DNA of 17,559 nt, from NCBI GenBank assembly GCA_900539145.1, contig UQAX01000051.1, forward strand, positions 1-17,559. The letters run 5' to 3'. The DNA is from an uncultured Blautia sp. GTDB lineage: Bacteria > Bacillota > Clostridia > Lachnospirales > Lachnospiraceae. Position 1 is the stretch's first letter, and the number at the start of each line of letters is the position of its first letter. Position numbers and translations under genes: made by a program. Shown here in pieces: positions 7,573 to 15,313 of the stretch. The notes beneath the pieces were generated by a model. That model searched no databases. It was not told where the DNA came from and saw only the letters and a program-made list of their open reading frames with translations.

Positions 7573-8382
7573 ATGCGACAAATTACAGATATTCGGGAAA
7601 TGCAGCAAATAGCTCTTGATATATTAATTTATTTGGATAAAATATGTGAAAAATATCATTTAAGATATTTTATTGTAGATGGTACATTGTTAGGAGCGGT
7701 TCGTCATAAAGGCTTTATTCCATGGGATGACGATATTGATGTGTGGATGCCTCGAAAAGATTATGATAAGCTGGCAGAAATTATTGAAAAAGACGGAAGT
7801 GAATATTATAAGTTCTATACACCGCAAAACGCAAGGAAGTTTATTTATCCTTTTGGAAAATTGGTGGATACAAGAACAGGATTGATAGATGATACAACAG
7901 CGAAGTATGAAATTGGGGTACATATTGATGTATTTCCTTGTGATGGTATGCCGGGGAATAGTGAAGAAGAATATCGAAAATATGCAAAAAGATGTGTATT
8001 TTTAGCAGAACAGAGATATCCGGCATTCACAACATGGAAACAGGCAAAAGAGAGAAAAGACAAAGGTAGATTTTATTTTATAAAATGGATTTTGAGAAAA
8101 ATGATAGGCGGTCATAACATTGTAAAGATTATTGACTGGTATGCCAGAAAGTATCCTGCAGAGGGTGCAAAATATATATCAAGTTTAGCTTCTGAATATA
8201 AATATAATCAGATTATGGACGCTTCTTTTTGTGAGGAATTGATAGATTTAGAGTTTGAACATCATTTTTTCAAAGCACCTAAGGGTTATGATGAATATCT
8301 AAAAACCTTGTATGGAGATTACATGAAGTTGCCGCCGGAGAACGAGCGCATTGCACATGCAAGAAAAGCCTGGTGGAAATGA
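7573..8382 (+). CDS. LicD-family phosphotransferase/nucleotidyltransferase-fold protein (LicD1 of this locus)
   Basis: This 269-residue protein has the LicD signature DGTLLGAVRHKGFIPWDDD at 36-54, with Asp54 and Asp56 as the likely metal-binding pair. The C-terminal family block YDEYLKTLYGDYMKLPP is also present. LicD-family proteins transfer phosphocholine or other phospho-alditol/phosphosugar groups from a CDP- or UDP-type donor onto glycans. It sits inside the polysaccharide operon between GT4 and Wzy, so it most likely modifies the repeat unit. GGGGAG at 7562-7567 precedes ATG 7573. No licABC choline genes are in the window. The donor is unknown; CDP-ribitol from tarI/tarJ downstream is one option. 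Confidence 0.85.
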   Translation: MRQITDIREMQQIALDILIYLDKICEKYHLRYFIVDGTLLGAVRHKGFIPWDDDIDVWMPRKDYDKLAEIIEKDGSEYYKFYTPQNARKFIYPFGKLVDTRTGLIDDTTAKYEIGVHIDVFPCDGMPGNSEEEYRKYAKRCVFLAEQRYPAFTTWKQAKERKDKGRFYFIKWILRKMIGGHNIVKIIDWYARKYPAEGAKYISSLASEYKYNQIMDASFCEELIDLEFEHHFFKAPKGYDEYLKTLYGDYMKLPPENERIAHARKAWWK

Positions 8383-8394
8383 TAGGAGCTAAAG

Positions 8395-9867
8395 ATGGGA
8401 GTAATAAAATGTATACGATATAGTATTTTTTTGAGCCATTTAGGGATTGGCATTTTTGGCTTTTTTACTCAAAATTACGAGATGATGCTGATTAGTGTAT
8501 TTTTGCTGTGGATAAATAATATGGTATTTGCAGTGGAAAATTGGAAAGAGCGATTTATCTTTTTCTGGTTTCATGCGATGATTTTTATGTTTTTGCTGAG
8601 TCGTCCGGTAATCAGTGTTTTTAAAGGATATGAGTGGAAGCTTTATACGGATGAAGCAATGCAGTTTAGCTTTTTAAGCTTATGGATTACCATGATTTTT
8701 ATGCTGCTTGGAGCAATCATGTGTGAAGAATATAGAAAAACAAAAATGAAAAGAGGCGCCTATGTCCTTATAAAAGAAACAGATGTAAAACGAAATGGAA
8801 GAGAAAGTTTTCAAGAAAGTTTACAGATTGTTTCTCTGATTATCTATATTATTTCTTTTTGTGCATATATGTATTTGCAGATGGAGAAATTTTTCTTCAT
8901 GCAGGGGAAAATATATTATGAGTTTTATACCAACTTTGAGAGTCAGGCTCCGTATCTTATTCATTTAATAGCAAGTTTTCGTATTTACAGTTTGGCTGTT
9001 TTCTTATCTACAGCACCGAAAAAGAGAATCTCATTTATCGTTTTAGGAACTTTTCTTTTATCAGATTTTCCGGTTTTATTATATGGAAAGCGAAGCCTGA
9101 TTTTGCTGGATGCTTTATTTATTTTGGTCTATTATATTTTAAGAGATGGAATGGACAAAAAAGAGAAATGGATTGGAAAATTTGAAAAAATTTGTATTTT
9201 TATAGGTGGTCCATTCGTTATTCTTGTCATGGGAGCGATGAATTATTTGCGTGACGGAATAGCAGTTGCGGTCAATGTAGGGGATTTGTTTCTGGATTTC
9301 TTGTATAAACAGGGAGTTAGTTTTAAATCTCTGAATTTAGGATATGAAAGTATCCCTTTCCTGCCGGACAGACCATTTCGAAATTATACCTTTGGTGGTA
9401 TTATTGATTATTTTACTCATGGAAATATAGCACAGCAATTTTTTAATGCAAAGCCTTTGGGAGAGGGGAATAATCTTGCATGGGCTTTGGAAAGTAATAG
9501 TTTTGCTCATAATATGTCATATATTGCCATGGATAACTATCTGGAAGGACATGGTTTGGGTTCTTCTTATTTATTGGAACTTTATACTGATTATGGTTAT
9601 ATAGGTGTTCTTCTTTTTAGTCTGCTTTTGGGAGCATTGATGATTTGGTTTGTACATGTCATGCGAAAAATGAATTTTGGTTCGATGATTGTGTTAATGA
9701 TTATTATGAATTTCTTCTTTATGCCAAGAGGAGAAGCAACGGGAGCCATTAATTTTTTGTTTTACATGCAGTTCTGGGCAGCAATTTTGATTTGTTATGG
9801 TGGAGCAGCTTTAATAAATCGAAAATATTCTTATACAAGTTTAGAAAGAAAAGGGAAGCGAGGTTAA
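8395..9867 (+). CDS. Wzy-like oligosaccharide repeat-unit polymerase
   Basis: This 490-residue polytopic membrane protein has about ten or more hydrophobic segments across its length. A conserved-looking extracytoplasmic loop is followed by GHGLGSSYLLELYTDYGYIG near residues 382-401. That combination is typical of O-antigen/capsule polymerases, which have little overall sequence identity. Wzy joins lipid-linked repeats on the outer face of the membrane. AGGAG at 8384-8388 lies 6 bp before ATG 8395. Between a LicD gene and a chain-length gene, and with a flippase in the same operon, polymerase is the best call. An O-antigen ligase is the main alternative. Confidence 0.75.
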   Translation: MGVIKCIRYSIFLSHLGIGIFGFFTQNYEMMLISVFLLWINNMVFAVENWKERFIFFWFHAMIFMFLLSRPVISVFKGYEWKLYTDEAMQFSFLSLWITMIFMLLGAIMCEEYRKTKMKRGAYVLIKETDVKRNGRESFQESLQIVSLIIYIISFCAYMYLQMEKFFFMQGKIYYEFYTNFESQAPYLIHLIASFRIYSLAVFLSTAPKKRISFIVLGTFLLSDFPVLLYGKRSLILLDALFILVYYILRDGMDKKEKWIGKFEKICIFIGGPFVILVMGAMNYLRDGIAVAVNVGDLFLDFLYKQGVSFKSLNLGYESIPFLPDRPFRNYTFGGIIDYFTHGNIAQQFFNAKPLGEGNNLAWALESNSFAHNMSYIAMDNYLEGHGLGSSYLLELYTDYGYIGVLLFSLLLGALMIWFVHVMRKMNFGSMIVLMIIMNFFFMPRGEATGAINFLFYMQFWAAILICYGGAALINRKYSYTSLERKGKRG

Positions 9868-9870
9868 AAT

Positions 9871-10596
9871 ATGTTTGAACATTTTGGAATAAAAGATATT
9901 TTTTGCGGATTATGGAAATTTAAATATTGGATTTTGCTGAGTACAGCAGTATTGGGCATAATTGGAGGGTTTGTATTTTCATCTGATATTGTAGAGGAAG
10001 GTCATGAAGAATATTATTATTCACAGACCTGGTACTTTAATCAGGAAGAAATACAGGAGAATGAAGAAAAACAGAAAGAAGATTATGTACAGACGATTAA
10101 TGGATTGATTGATGGAGATGTATCAAGACAGTTTATTAAAGAAAAAGTAATGGAATCTTATACAGAGGAAGAGGTTCTTAAAATTTTAAACAAAGAAGGA
10201 AATCCAGATGGCCTTACATGGGGGATTTTAACACATTCTGTCAATCATTTTGTTGTAGATGGAGGAAATGCTATCAGTCTTGCACTGAAAGTTCCGGATG
10301 AAGAATTAGGTCAGGTATTAACAGATGCTTATGACAGTCTTGTAAAATATTTGGGAAGCCAGATGAAAAATGCAGATGAATTAGAAATTGTCAATATGGG
10401 ACAGGCAGAAGAAATTTATAATGTTATAACAACAGGTGTTGGAACAGGAAAAGCTCTTGTATTAGGCGCTATGTTAGGATTTATTTTATCTTGTATTGTA
10501 GTATTTTTCATTTGTCTGTGGGTTCCTACAATCAACAGAAAAAGTGATTTTGATGAGTATGGACTTATAGTTTTAGGTGAGATCAAGGAGGTATAG
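9871..10596 (+). CDS. CpsC/Wzz-like polysaccharide co-polymerase (chain-length regulator)
   Basis: This 241-residue protein has one membrane helix at about 19-36 and a second at about 195-219 flanking an external domain rich in Glu and Tyr, the layout of polysaccharide co-polymerases. The cytosolic tail after the second helix ends SDFDEYGLIVLGEIKEV, resembling the short tail of CpsC-type proteins that contacts the CpsD kinase. The usual proline-rich stretch before the second helix is absent (it reads ITTGVGTGKALVLG), so the protein is divergent. It starts 3 bp after the polymerase stop codon and its 3-prime end holds the ribosome binding site of the next gene. Expected role: setting polymer length together with Wzy and the CpsD-like neighbour. 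Confidence 0.7.
   Translation: MFEHFGIKDIFCGLWKFKYWILLSTAVLGIIGGFVFSSDIVEEGHEEYYYSQTWYFNQEEIQENEEKQKEDYVQTINGLIDGDVSRQFIKEKVMESYTEEEVLKILNKEGNPDGLTWGILTHSVNHFVVDGGNAISLALKVPDEELGQVLTDAYDSLVKYLGSQMKNADELEIVNMGQAEEIYNVITTGVGTGKALVLGAMLGFILSCIVVFFICLWVPTINRKSDFDEYGLIVLGEIKEV
10585..10591 (+). promoter_or_regulatory. Ribosome binding site that sets the GTG start at 10601
   Basis: A perfect AAGGAGG inside the last codons of the cpsC-like gene lies 9 bp before GTG 10601. The upstream in-frame ATG at 10577 has no such site before it, so GTG 10601 is preferred. The arrangement implies translational coupling of the two genes. Confidence 0.7.
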
Positions 10597-10600
10597 AACA

Positions 10601-10972
10601 GTGCAGAATGTTTATAAGCTACCTAAAAGCGAACGAAGACAAGAAGAAAATAAAAGAGTTCTTTATAACCTACAGGAAATATGTGAAAAAAAGGAATGGA
10701 AGAATATTGCTGTATTATCCAGTACAAAATTTAAAAAAGATAATGTTGTAAAAATATTAAAAGAAACAGCTAAGGAAATTGGGATGGAAGGATATACTTT
10801 CCATGAAATTCCACCGTTATCTGTTCGTGCAGATGCAGTAAAAAAAATTCAGAAATATGACGCAGTTCTTTTGGCAGAAAAATATAATTATACAAAATAT
10901 TCCGAATTTGAAGAGACACTGCGCCTATTGAAGGAATGTCAGGTGAATGTTTTAGGTGTAGTGATGTTTTAA
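10601..10972 (+). CDS. Shrunken CpsD-like (BY-kinase fold) protein lacking Walker motifs
   Basis: The protein is 123 residues from GTG 10601 (an in-frame ATG at 10577 would add 8). I read it as a reduced CpsD/BY-kinase. The helix SERRQEENKRVLYNL resembles the segment before the kinase core. KNIAVLSSTKFKKDN (35-48) sits where the first strand and P-loop should be but has no GxxGxGKS/T. The segment 70-123 (IPPLSVRADAV..YDAVLLAE.YNYTK..VLGVVMF) matches the C-terminal half of CpsD proteins, from the substrate-like loop to the LGVVLN strand. Walker A-prime/B and a C-terminal tyrosine cluster are missing, and length is about half of a normal CpsD. It directly follows the CpsC-like gene, as CpsD does. 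ATP hydrolysis and autophosphorylation are not expected; a scaffold role is inference. Homology is a judgement by eye. Confidence 0.6.
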   Translation: MQNVYKLPKSERRQEENKRVLYNLQEICEKKEWKNIAVLSSTKFKKDNVVKILKETAKEIGMEGYTFHEIPPLSVRADAVKKIQKYDAVLLAEKYNYTKYSEFEETLRLLKECQVNVLGVVMF

Positions 10973-10974
10973 CT

Positions 10975-10980
10975 GGAGGA
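10975..10980 (+). promoter_or_regulatory. Ribosome binding site that sets the ATG start at 10984
   Basis: GGAGGA directly after the TAA at 10970-10972 precedes ATG 10984, which begins the GT4 hallmark MNILFVVNTLGFGGAEK. The longer reading from 10936 would overlap the previous gene by 37 bp, add 16 unrelated residues and lack a ribosome binding site. Confidence 0.75.
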
Positions 10981-10983
10981 AGT

Positions 10984-12147
10984 ATGAATATTTTATTTGT
11001 TGTAAATACATTGGGATTTGGTGGCGCAGAGAAAATTTTTATGGATTTAATTAAAAATTTTGACTGTGAAAAGCATAAGCTGACAGTTTTAATGATTGAT
11101 AAATATGGTGTTTATGCGGAACAAATACCCGATTATATAACAAAAAAATGTGTGTTTCAGCATGAATCAAGTCCGTGGTGGAAGAAAAAATGGTACGGAG
11201 TGATAGGGGTAGCAGGGCGCAACTTTTTAAGAAAAGGACATGCAGAATATTTTTATAAAAAATATGTGAAGGAAAAGTATGATGTAGAAATTGCTTTCTT
11301 AGAAGGTGATGCGACATATTTTACCGCACAGTCAACAAATCCTATGTCAGTAAAGTATGCTTGGGTACATACAGATATGATTAAGAACCCTTGGAGTGAG
11401 GAATGTTTTCCCAACAAGGCAGAAGAGCGTAAATCCTATGCAGCATACGACAGAGTTCTTGCGGTATCCCAGTCGGTCAAAGACGCATTTGAAAAGAAAT
11501 TTGATTTGCAGGCACAGGTGATTTACAATGCCTTAGATGAAAAAGAGGTTTTCAGAAAAGCTGAAGAATTTATCTGTGAAAAAGAAAAGAAAGAAGCACT
11601 TCGATTTGTTACGGTAGGACGTTTAGTTGAAGTAAAAGGCTATGACAGACTGATAAAGGTATTTGCAAAGCTTTATCAGAAACATAAAGATATTGAACTG
11701 GTGATAGTAGGAGATGGCCCAGAAAGAGAGAAACTGGAAAAATTGATTATGGATAATCATTTGTCAGATGTAGTTTTTCTCTATGGGTATAAAGAAAATC
11801 CATATCCTTATATTAAAAGCAGTGATGTATTTATCTGTTCTTCCTACGCAGAGGGATTTAGTACAGTTGTTACAGAAGCTTTAATTCTGGGTGTTCCAAC
11901 AGTGACTACAGATTGTGCCGGAATGAGGGAATTACTTGGAGACTCACACTATGGTCTCATTGTGAAAAATAGTGAAGAAGGCTTACTCGAAGGAATTACA
12001 CAAATGATTGAGCAAGAAGAAGTGCGGAAAATGTATGCAGAAAAAGCTCTGGAGAGAGGAAAGAAATTTTGTGTAAGAGACAGAATACAAGAAATCGAAG
12101 AAATGATAAATGCAGATTATCAAAAGAAAATTAGGGAGAATAAATAG
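10984..12147 (+). CDS. GT4 glycosyltransferase
   Basis: This is a 387-residue GT-B fold retaining transferase. The N-terminal domain has the GFGGAEK loop at 11-17. The donor-binding domain starts at FVTVGRLVEVKGYDRL, then VIVGDGPEREKLE. The E-x7-E pair is Glu290 and Glu298 in EGFSTVVTEA, followed by GVPTVTTDCAGMRELL. All are standard for the family. It begins 11 bp after the CpsD-like gene and ends 2 bp before the flippase gene, so it is part of the same operon. It is the third extending transferase of the locus. Donor and linkage are unknown. Start chosen at 10984 because of the ribosome binding site and family N-terminus. Confidence 0.88.
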   Translation: MNILFVVNTLGFGGAEKIFMDLIKNFDCEKHKLTVLMIDKYGVYAEQIPDYITKKCVFQHESSPWWKKKWYGVIGVAGRNFLRKGHAEYFYKKYVKEKYDVEIAFLEGDATYFTAQSTNPMSVKYAWVHTDMIKNPWSEECFPNKAEERKSYAAYDRVLAVSQSVKDAFEKKFDLQAQVIYNALDEKEVFRKAEEFICEKEKKEALRFVTVGRLVEVKGYDRLIKVFAKLYQKHKDIELVIVGDGPEREKLEKLIMDNHLSDVVFLYGYKENPYPYIKSSDVFICSSYAEGFSTVVTEALILGVPTVTTDCAGMRELLGDSHYGLIVKNSEEGLLEGITQMIEQEEVRKMYAEKALERGKKFCVRDRIQEIEEMINADYQKKIRENK

Positions 12148-12149
12148 AA

Positions 12150-13562
12150 ATGAAAAAATTTTGGAAGTTCGTCAAAACATCAGGTGTGTATTTTGTCGGA
12201 ACAATTCTTCAAAAAACAATTACATTTTTCCTGTTGCCGATTTATACAAAGTATATTAGCCCTAAAGATATGGGAACTTATGATTTACATCTTGCGTACA
12301 TCACATTTTTATGTTCTGTTTTGTTCCTAAATATTTGGTGTGGAATTATGCGTTATACCTTTGAGTATACAGATGAGGAGAAAAAGAAACCGATTACCAG
12401 TGGTGTTGCTATTTTCTTGTGCTCCACAGTGCTGTATACCATTGTATTTGCAGTTGTATGGAAAGTCGGAAACGTACCATATTTAGGCTGGATTTATTTA
12501 TATGGTATTTTATCTAATATTCAGACACTTTTGGGATATTTAACACGCTGTTTCGGAAAAAATTTCCTTTATGCAATATCAGGATTAGCATCTTCCTTTG
12601 TAACGATTATTTTCAATATTATCTTTATCGTAACTATGGGAATGGACTATTCCGCACTGTTTATTTCATCCTGTATCGGATTTTTAGTGGGAATTTTGGT
12701 AATGGGAAAAGGTGTACATATTACACAGTTTGTTTCAGCAGAAGCATTTGATAAAAATCTGTTTAAAAGATTGTTTATCTTTTCCATTCCATTATGTTTA
12801 AATTCTGTTGCTTTCTGGTTTTTGACTGCATACAGCAGAGTTGCGATTTCCAATATTTTGGGAGAAGCAGAAAATGGTATGTATGCCATAGCCGGTAGAT
12901 TTTCATCATTTATTACATTGTTTACAACTTGTTTTAACATGGCATGGCAGGAAATTGCCTACTATACAGAGGCAAACAATAATAGCGACAGAAAGAATTT
13001 CTATACACAGGCAATTAATTATTATATTCGATTTTTAGGAATGGGATTTTTATTGTTGCTTCCGGTAATTTTTGTTATCTATCCAATCTTTATTAATGAA
13101 AACTACGCAGCAGCGAAAGTATTTGTACCGCTGTATTTGCTGGGAACGATTGCTTCTGCAATTAGCGAGTTTTTAGGAGAAATTTTCACAGCAATCAATA
13201 TTAATCGCTATTTGTTCTGGACAACAGTAACAAGTGGAGTAATTAATGTGTTGAGTATTCATTTACTGCTGCCGATTTTAGGTGTTCAGGGAGCAAGTAT
13301 TGCATTGCTGGTAGGATTTTTAGTAAATACGATTGCACGTTTATTTATTTTACGAAAGAAGATAGCAGTTCATTTAGATGTGAAATTTATATGTATTTTT
13401 ATTCTTTTAGTAGGAATTGCAATCAGTATTTATAACAGTGGTTCTATTGTTTTAAATATTGTCAATTTCATTGTTATGGCAGGAGTAGCATTGTATATTT
13501 TTAAGGATGTTTTAGTTCAGATTATTCAGTCCATAAAAAATAAAAAACAGGCATCTTTATAA
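12150..13562 (+). CDS. Wzx-type lipid-linked oligosaccharide flippase
   Basis: This 470-residue protein has about twelve to fourteen hydrophobic helices. The N-terminal block FWKFVKTSGVYFVGTILQKT, then FLLPIYTKYISPKDMGTYDL, is typical of MOP/polysaccharide transporter proteins. It should carry undecaprenyl-diphosphate-linked repeat units across the membrane for Wzy. ATG 12150 begins 2 bp after the previous stop, with GGGAG at 12134-12138 upstream. It is the last gene of the main operon, followed by a strong hairpin. The family call is firm; specificity cannot be read from sequence. Confidence 0.88.
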   Translation: MKKFWKFVKTSGVYFVGTILQKTITFFLLPIYTKYISPKDMGTYDLHLAYITFLCSVLFLNIWCGIMRYTFEYTDEEKKKPITSGVAIFLCSTVLYTIVFAVVWKVGNVPYLGWIYLYGILSNIQTLLGYLTRCFGKNFLYAISGLASSFVTIIFNIIFIVTMGMDYSALFISSCIGFLVGILVMGKGVHITQFVSAEAFDKNLFKRLFIFSIPLCLNSVAFWFLTAYSRVAISNILGEAENGMYAIAGRFSSFITLFTTCFNMAWQEIAYYTEANNNSDRKNFYTQAINYYIRFLGMGFLLLLPVIFVIYPIFINENYAAAKVFVPLYLLGTIASAISEFLGEIFTAININRYLFWTTVTSGVINVLSIHLLLPILGVQGASIALLVGFLVNTIARLFILRKKIAVHLDVKFICIFILLVGIAISIYNSGSIVLNIVNFIVMAGVALYIFKDVLVQIIQSIKNKKQASL

Positions 13563-13570
13563 GAATTAGA

Positions 13571-13615
13571 AAAGCCATTGTCTCAAACGCAAAAAAGCAG
13601 GGAGACAATGGCTTT
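13571..13615 (+). terminator. Perfect 14-bp hairpin at the end of the main operon, probable terminator
   Basis: The arms AAAGCCATTGTCTC (13571-13584) and GAGACAATGGCTTT (13602-13615) are exact complements with a 17-nt A-rich loop, 8 bp after the wzx stop. The downstream tract is weak (TTTCTGTGT), so termination may be partial. A new promoter follows. Confidence 0.65.
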
Positions 13616-13638
13616 CTGTGTAAATTCCTGGCTTGAGG

Positions 13639-13667
13639 TTGCAGATATGTAATAAATTTGTTATGAT
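13639..13667 (+). promoter_or_regulatory. Promoter of the licD-tarI-tarJ unit
   Basis: TTGCAG (13639-13644) and TATGAT (13662-13667) are separated by exactly 17 bp. Transcription should start near 13674 and leave a leader of about 65 nt. The leader contains a weak A/T-rich 9-bp stem (13678-13686 with 13703-13711). This makes the CDP-ribitol cassette a separate transcription unit from the main operon. Confidence 0.6.
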
Positions 13668-13740
13668 ACTTTTAGTTAAATAGTATTTGTATACACTTAT
13701 AGATGCTATTTGGAAATGCTAAAAGAAAAGTAGGATGATT

Positions 13741-14610
13741 ATGAGTAAATTAACGCATGAAGAATTAAAGGAATTACAAAATAAGAGTATTGAAATGGCA
13801 AAATATTTTGTGGATTTTTGTAAAAAACATGATTTAACTTGCTATTTATGTGGGGGCGGCTGTATTGGAACAATCCGTCATCAGGGAATGATACCATGGG
13901 ATGATGACTTGGATTTTTTTATGCCACGTAAAGATTATGAAAAAATGTGGAGATTATGGAAAAAGGAAAATAAAAATTCAAGATATGTTTTAGAAAAATC
14001 AGATGAAAATCATGTGGATTATAATCTTTTTGTAACAATTCGTGATAAAAATACTACATTAATCAAACCATATCAAAAAGACTTGGATATTACACATGGA
14101 GTAGCATTGGATATTTTACCTTTAGATGGTTATCCTGATAAAAAGTTTCAAAGAAAGATGCAATGTTTCTGGGCGCTTGTGTATTCTTTGTACTGTGCAC
14201 AGCTAGTTCCTCAAAATCATGGAAAGAAAGTTGCTATGGCAGGAAAGATTGCTCTGGGAATAGTGCCTTGGAAGAAAGCGCGCCACGCAATTTGGAATTT
14301 TGCAGAAAAACAGATGACAAAATACGATATTGAAGAGTGTAAAGGAATTACAGAACTGTGTTCAGGACCGGGATATATGAAAAATTGGTATCCAAAAGAG
14401 GCTTTTGATAAAGCAATATTCAGACCTTTCGAGGACGGAGAGATGCCAATTCCTGTAGGATATGATGACTATTTAAAGATTGCATTTGGGGACTATATGC
14501 AGATGCCTCCGGAAGAAAAAAGAGTAGGACATCATGATGCTCTTTTTATGGATTTGAGTAAACCTTATACAAAGTATAAAAATATATATTATTGCAAGGA
14601 GGAAAAATAA
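13741..14610 (+). CDS. LicD-family transferase, candidate ribitol-phosphate transferase (LicD2 of this locus)
   Basis: This 289-residue protein starts from ATG 13741, 5 bp after AGGA at 13732-13735. An in-frame ATG at 13735 overlaps that site and would add two residues. The LicD core GGGCIGTIRHQGMIPWDDDL at 38-57 ends in the Asp56/Asp58 metal pair. YDDYLKIAFGDYMQMPP is the conserved C-terminal block. It differs clearly from the first LicD of the locus (GGGC in place of DGTL). It is followed after 1 bp by tarI and then tarJ, which should make CDP-ribitol. Human FKTN and FKRP, which share the LicD fold, transfer ribitol phosphate from CDP-ribitol, so the same reaction is a sound proposal here. 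Phosphocholine transfer is the alternative, but no choline genes are near. Confidence 0.87.
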   Translation: MSKLTHEELKELQNKSIEMAKYFVDFCKKHDLTCYLCGGGCIGTIRHQGMIPWDDDLDFFMPRKDYEKMWRLWKKENKNSRYVLEKSDENHVDYNLFVTIRDKNTTLIKPYQKDLDITHGVALDILPLDGYPDKKFQRKMQCFWALVYSLYCAQLVPQNHGKKVAMAGKIALGIVPWKKARHAIWNFAEKQMTKYDIEECKGITELCSGPGYMKNWYPKEAFDKAIFRPFEDGEMPIPVGYDDYLKIAFGDYMQMPPEEKRVGHHDALFMDLSKPYTKYKNIYYCKEEK

Positions 14611-14611
14611 A

Positions 14612-15304
14612 ATGGTTTTTGGAGCGGTATTAGCAGGTGGAACAGGAACAAGGATGGGACTTGATAAACCAAAACAGTTTTTAATGTTAGGAGAAAAGCC
14701 TATTATTATCCATACCGTTGAGAAGTTTTTATTATGCCAGGAGATGGACCAGATTTTTGTGGGTGTGCATCCTGATTGGATGATTTACACAGAGGATTTA
14801 CTTGCAAAATATATACACACAGACAAAAAAGTGATTTTAGTAGCAGGTGGAAAAGACAGAAACGAAACAATTTTTAATATTGTGGAAAAAATAGAGGAAA
14901 TGTATGGAGAAAGTGAAGAACATATTCTTGTAACACACGATTCCGTACGTCCTTTCGTAACACTGCGTATGCTTCATGACAATATTGAAGCGGCTAAAAA
15001 ATATGGTGCATGTGATACTGTTGTGGCAGCTATCGACACCATTGTAGTTTCAGAAGACGGAGAAGTTATTAAAGACATTCCAAATAGAAAAAATATGTTT
15101 CAGGGACAGACACCTCAATCCTTTAATATGAGTATGCTGAAAAAATTATATTATGAGCTTTCTACTGAAGAGAAGGAAATTCTTACAGATGCATGTAAAA
15201 TCTGTGTAGTAAGAGGAGTACCGGTGAAATTAGTAAGAGGTGAAATTTCTAATATAAAAATTACAACTGTTGATGATATGAAAATGGCTCAAGCAATGCT
15301 TTAG
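14612..15304 (+). CDS. tarI: D-ribitol-5-phosphate cytidylyltransferase (TarI-like, IspD superfamily)
   Basis: This 230-residue enzyme should make CDP-ribitol from CTP and ribitol 5-phosphate. The nucleotide-binding loop LAGGTGTRMGLDKPKQF covers residues 7-23, HDSVRPF starts at 109, and GQTPQSF and TDACKI (Asp193) complete the active site. IspD of the MEP pathway has the same fold. Closeness to TarI rather than IspD is seen in PNRKNMFQGQTPQSF, TDACKI and ISNIKITTVDD, and in the following tarJ gene. AAGGAGG at 14596-14602, inside the end of licD, precedes ATG 14612 by 9 bp, so translation is likely coupled to licD. Role in the locus: donor supply for the LicD protein(s). Confidence 0.88.
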   Translation: MVFGAVLAGGTGTRMGLDKPKQFLMLGEKPIIIHTVEKFLLCQEMDQIFVGVHPDWMIYTEDLLAKYIHTDKKVILVAGGKDRNETIFNIVEKIEEMYGESEEHILVTHDSVRPFVTLRMLHDNIEAAKKYGACDTVVAAIDTIVVSEDGEVIKDIPNRKNMFQGQTPQSFNMSMLKKLYYELSTEEKEILTDACKICVVRGVPVKLVRGEISNIKITTVDDMKMAQAML

Positions 15305-15313
15305 GAGGCTGTT

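Noticed and set aside
7103..8063. Minus-strand open frames inside the GT4 and LicD1 genes
   Set aside because: They have no ribosome binding sites or recognisable domains and lie opposite well-supported genes; they are complements of AT-rich coding sequence.
10577..10600. ATG start at 10577 for the CpsD-like gene
   Set aside because: It overlaps the previous gene and has no ribosome binding site; AAGGAGG at 10585-10591 points to GTG 10601 in the same frame.
10936..10983. Longer N-terminus for the second GT4 gene
   Set aside because: The extra 16 residues (MSGECFRCSDV...) do not resemble a GT4 start and come from another reading of the preceding gene; GGAGGA before ATG 10984 fits.
13735..13740. 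ATG 13735 as the start of LicD2
   Set aside because: This ATG overlaps the only AGGA site, which is correctly spaced for ATG 13741; the difference is two residues.
14612..15304. IspD of the MEP isoprenoid pathway
   Set aside because: The fold is shared, but sequence details and the adjacent tarJ and licD genes favour TarI.
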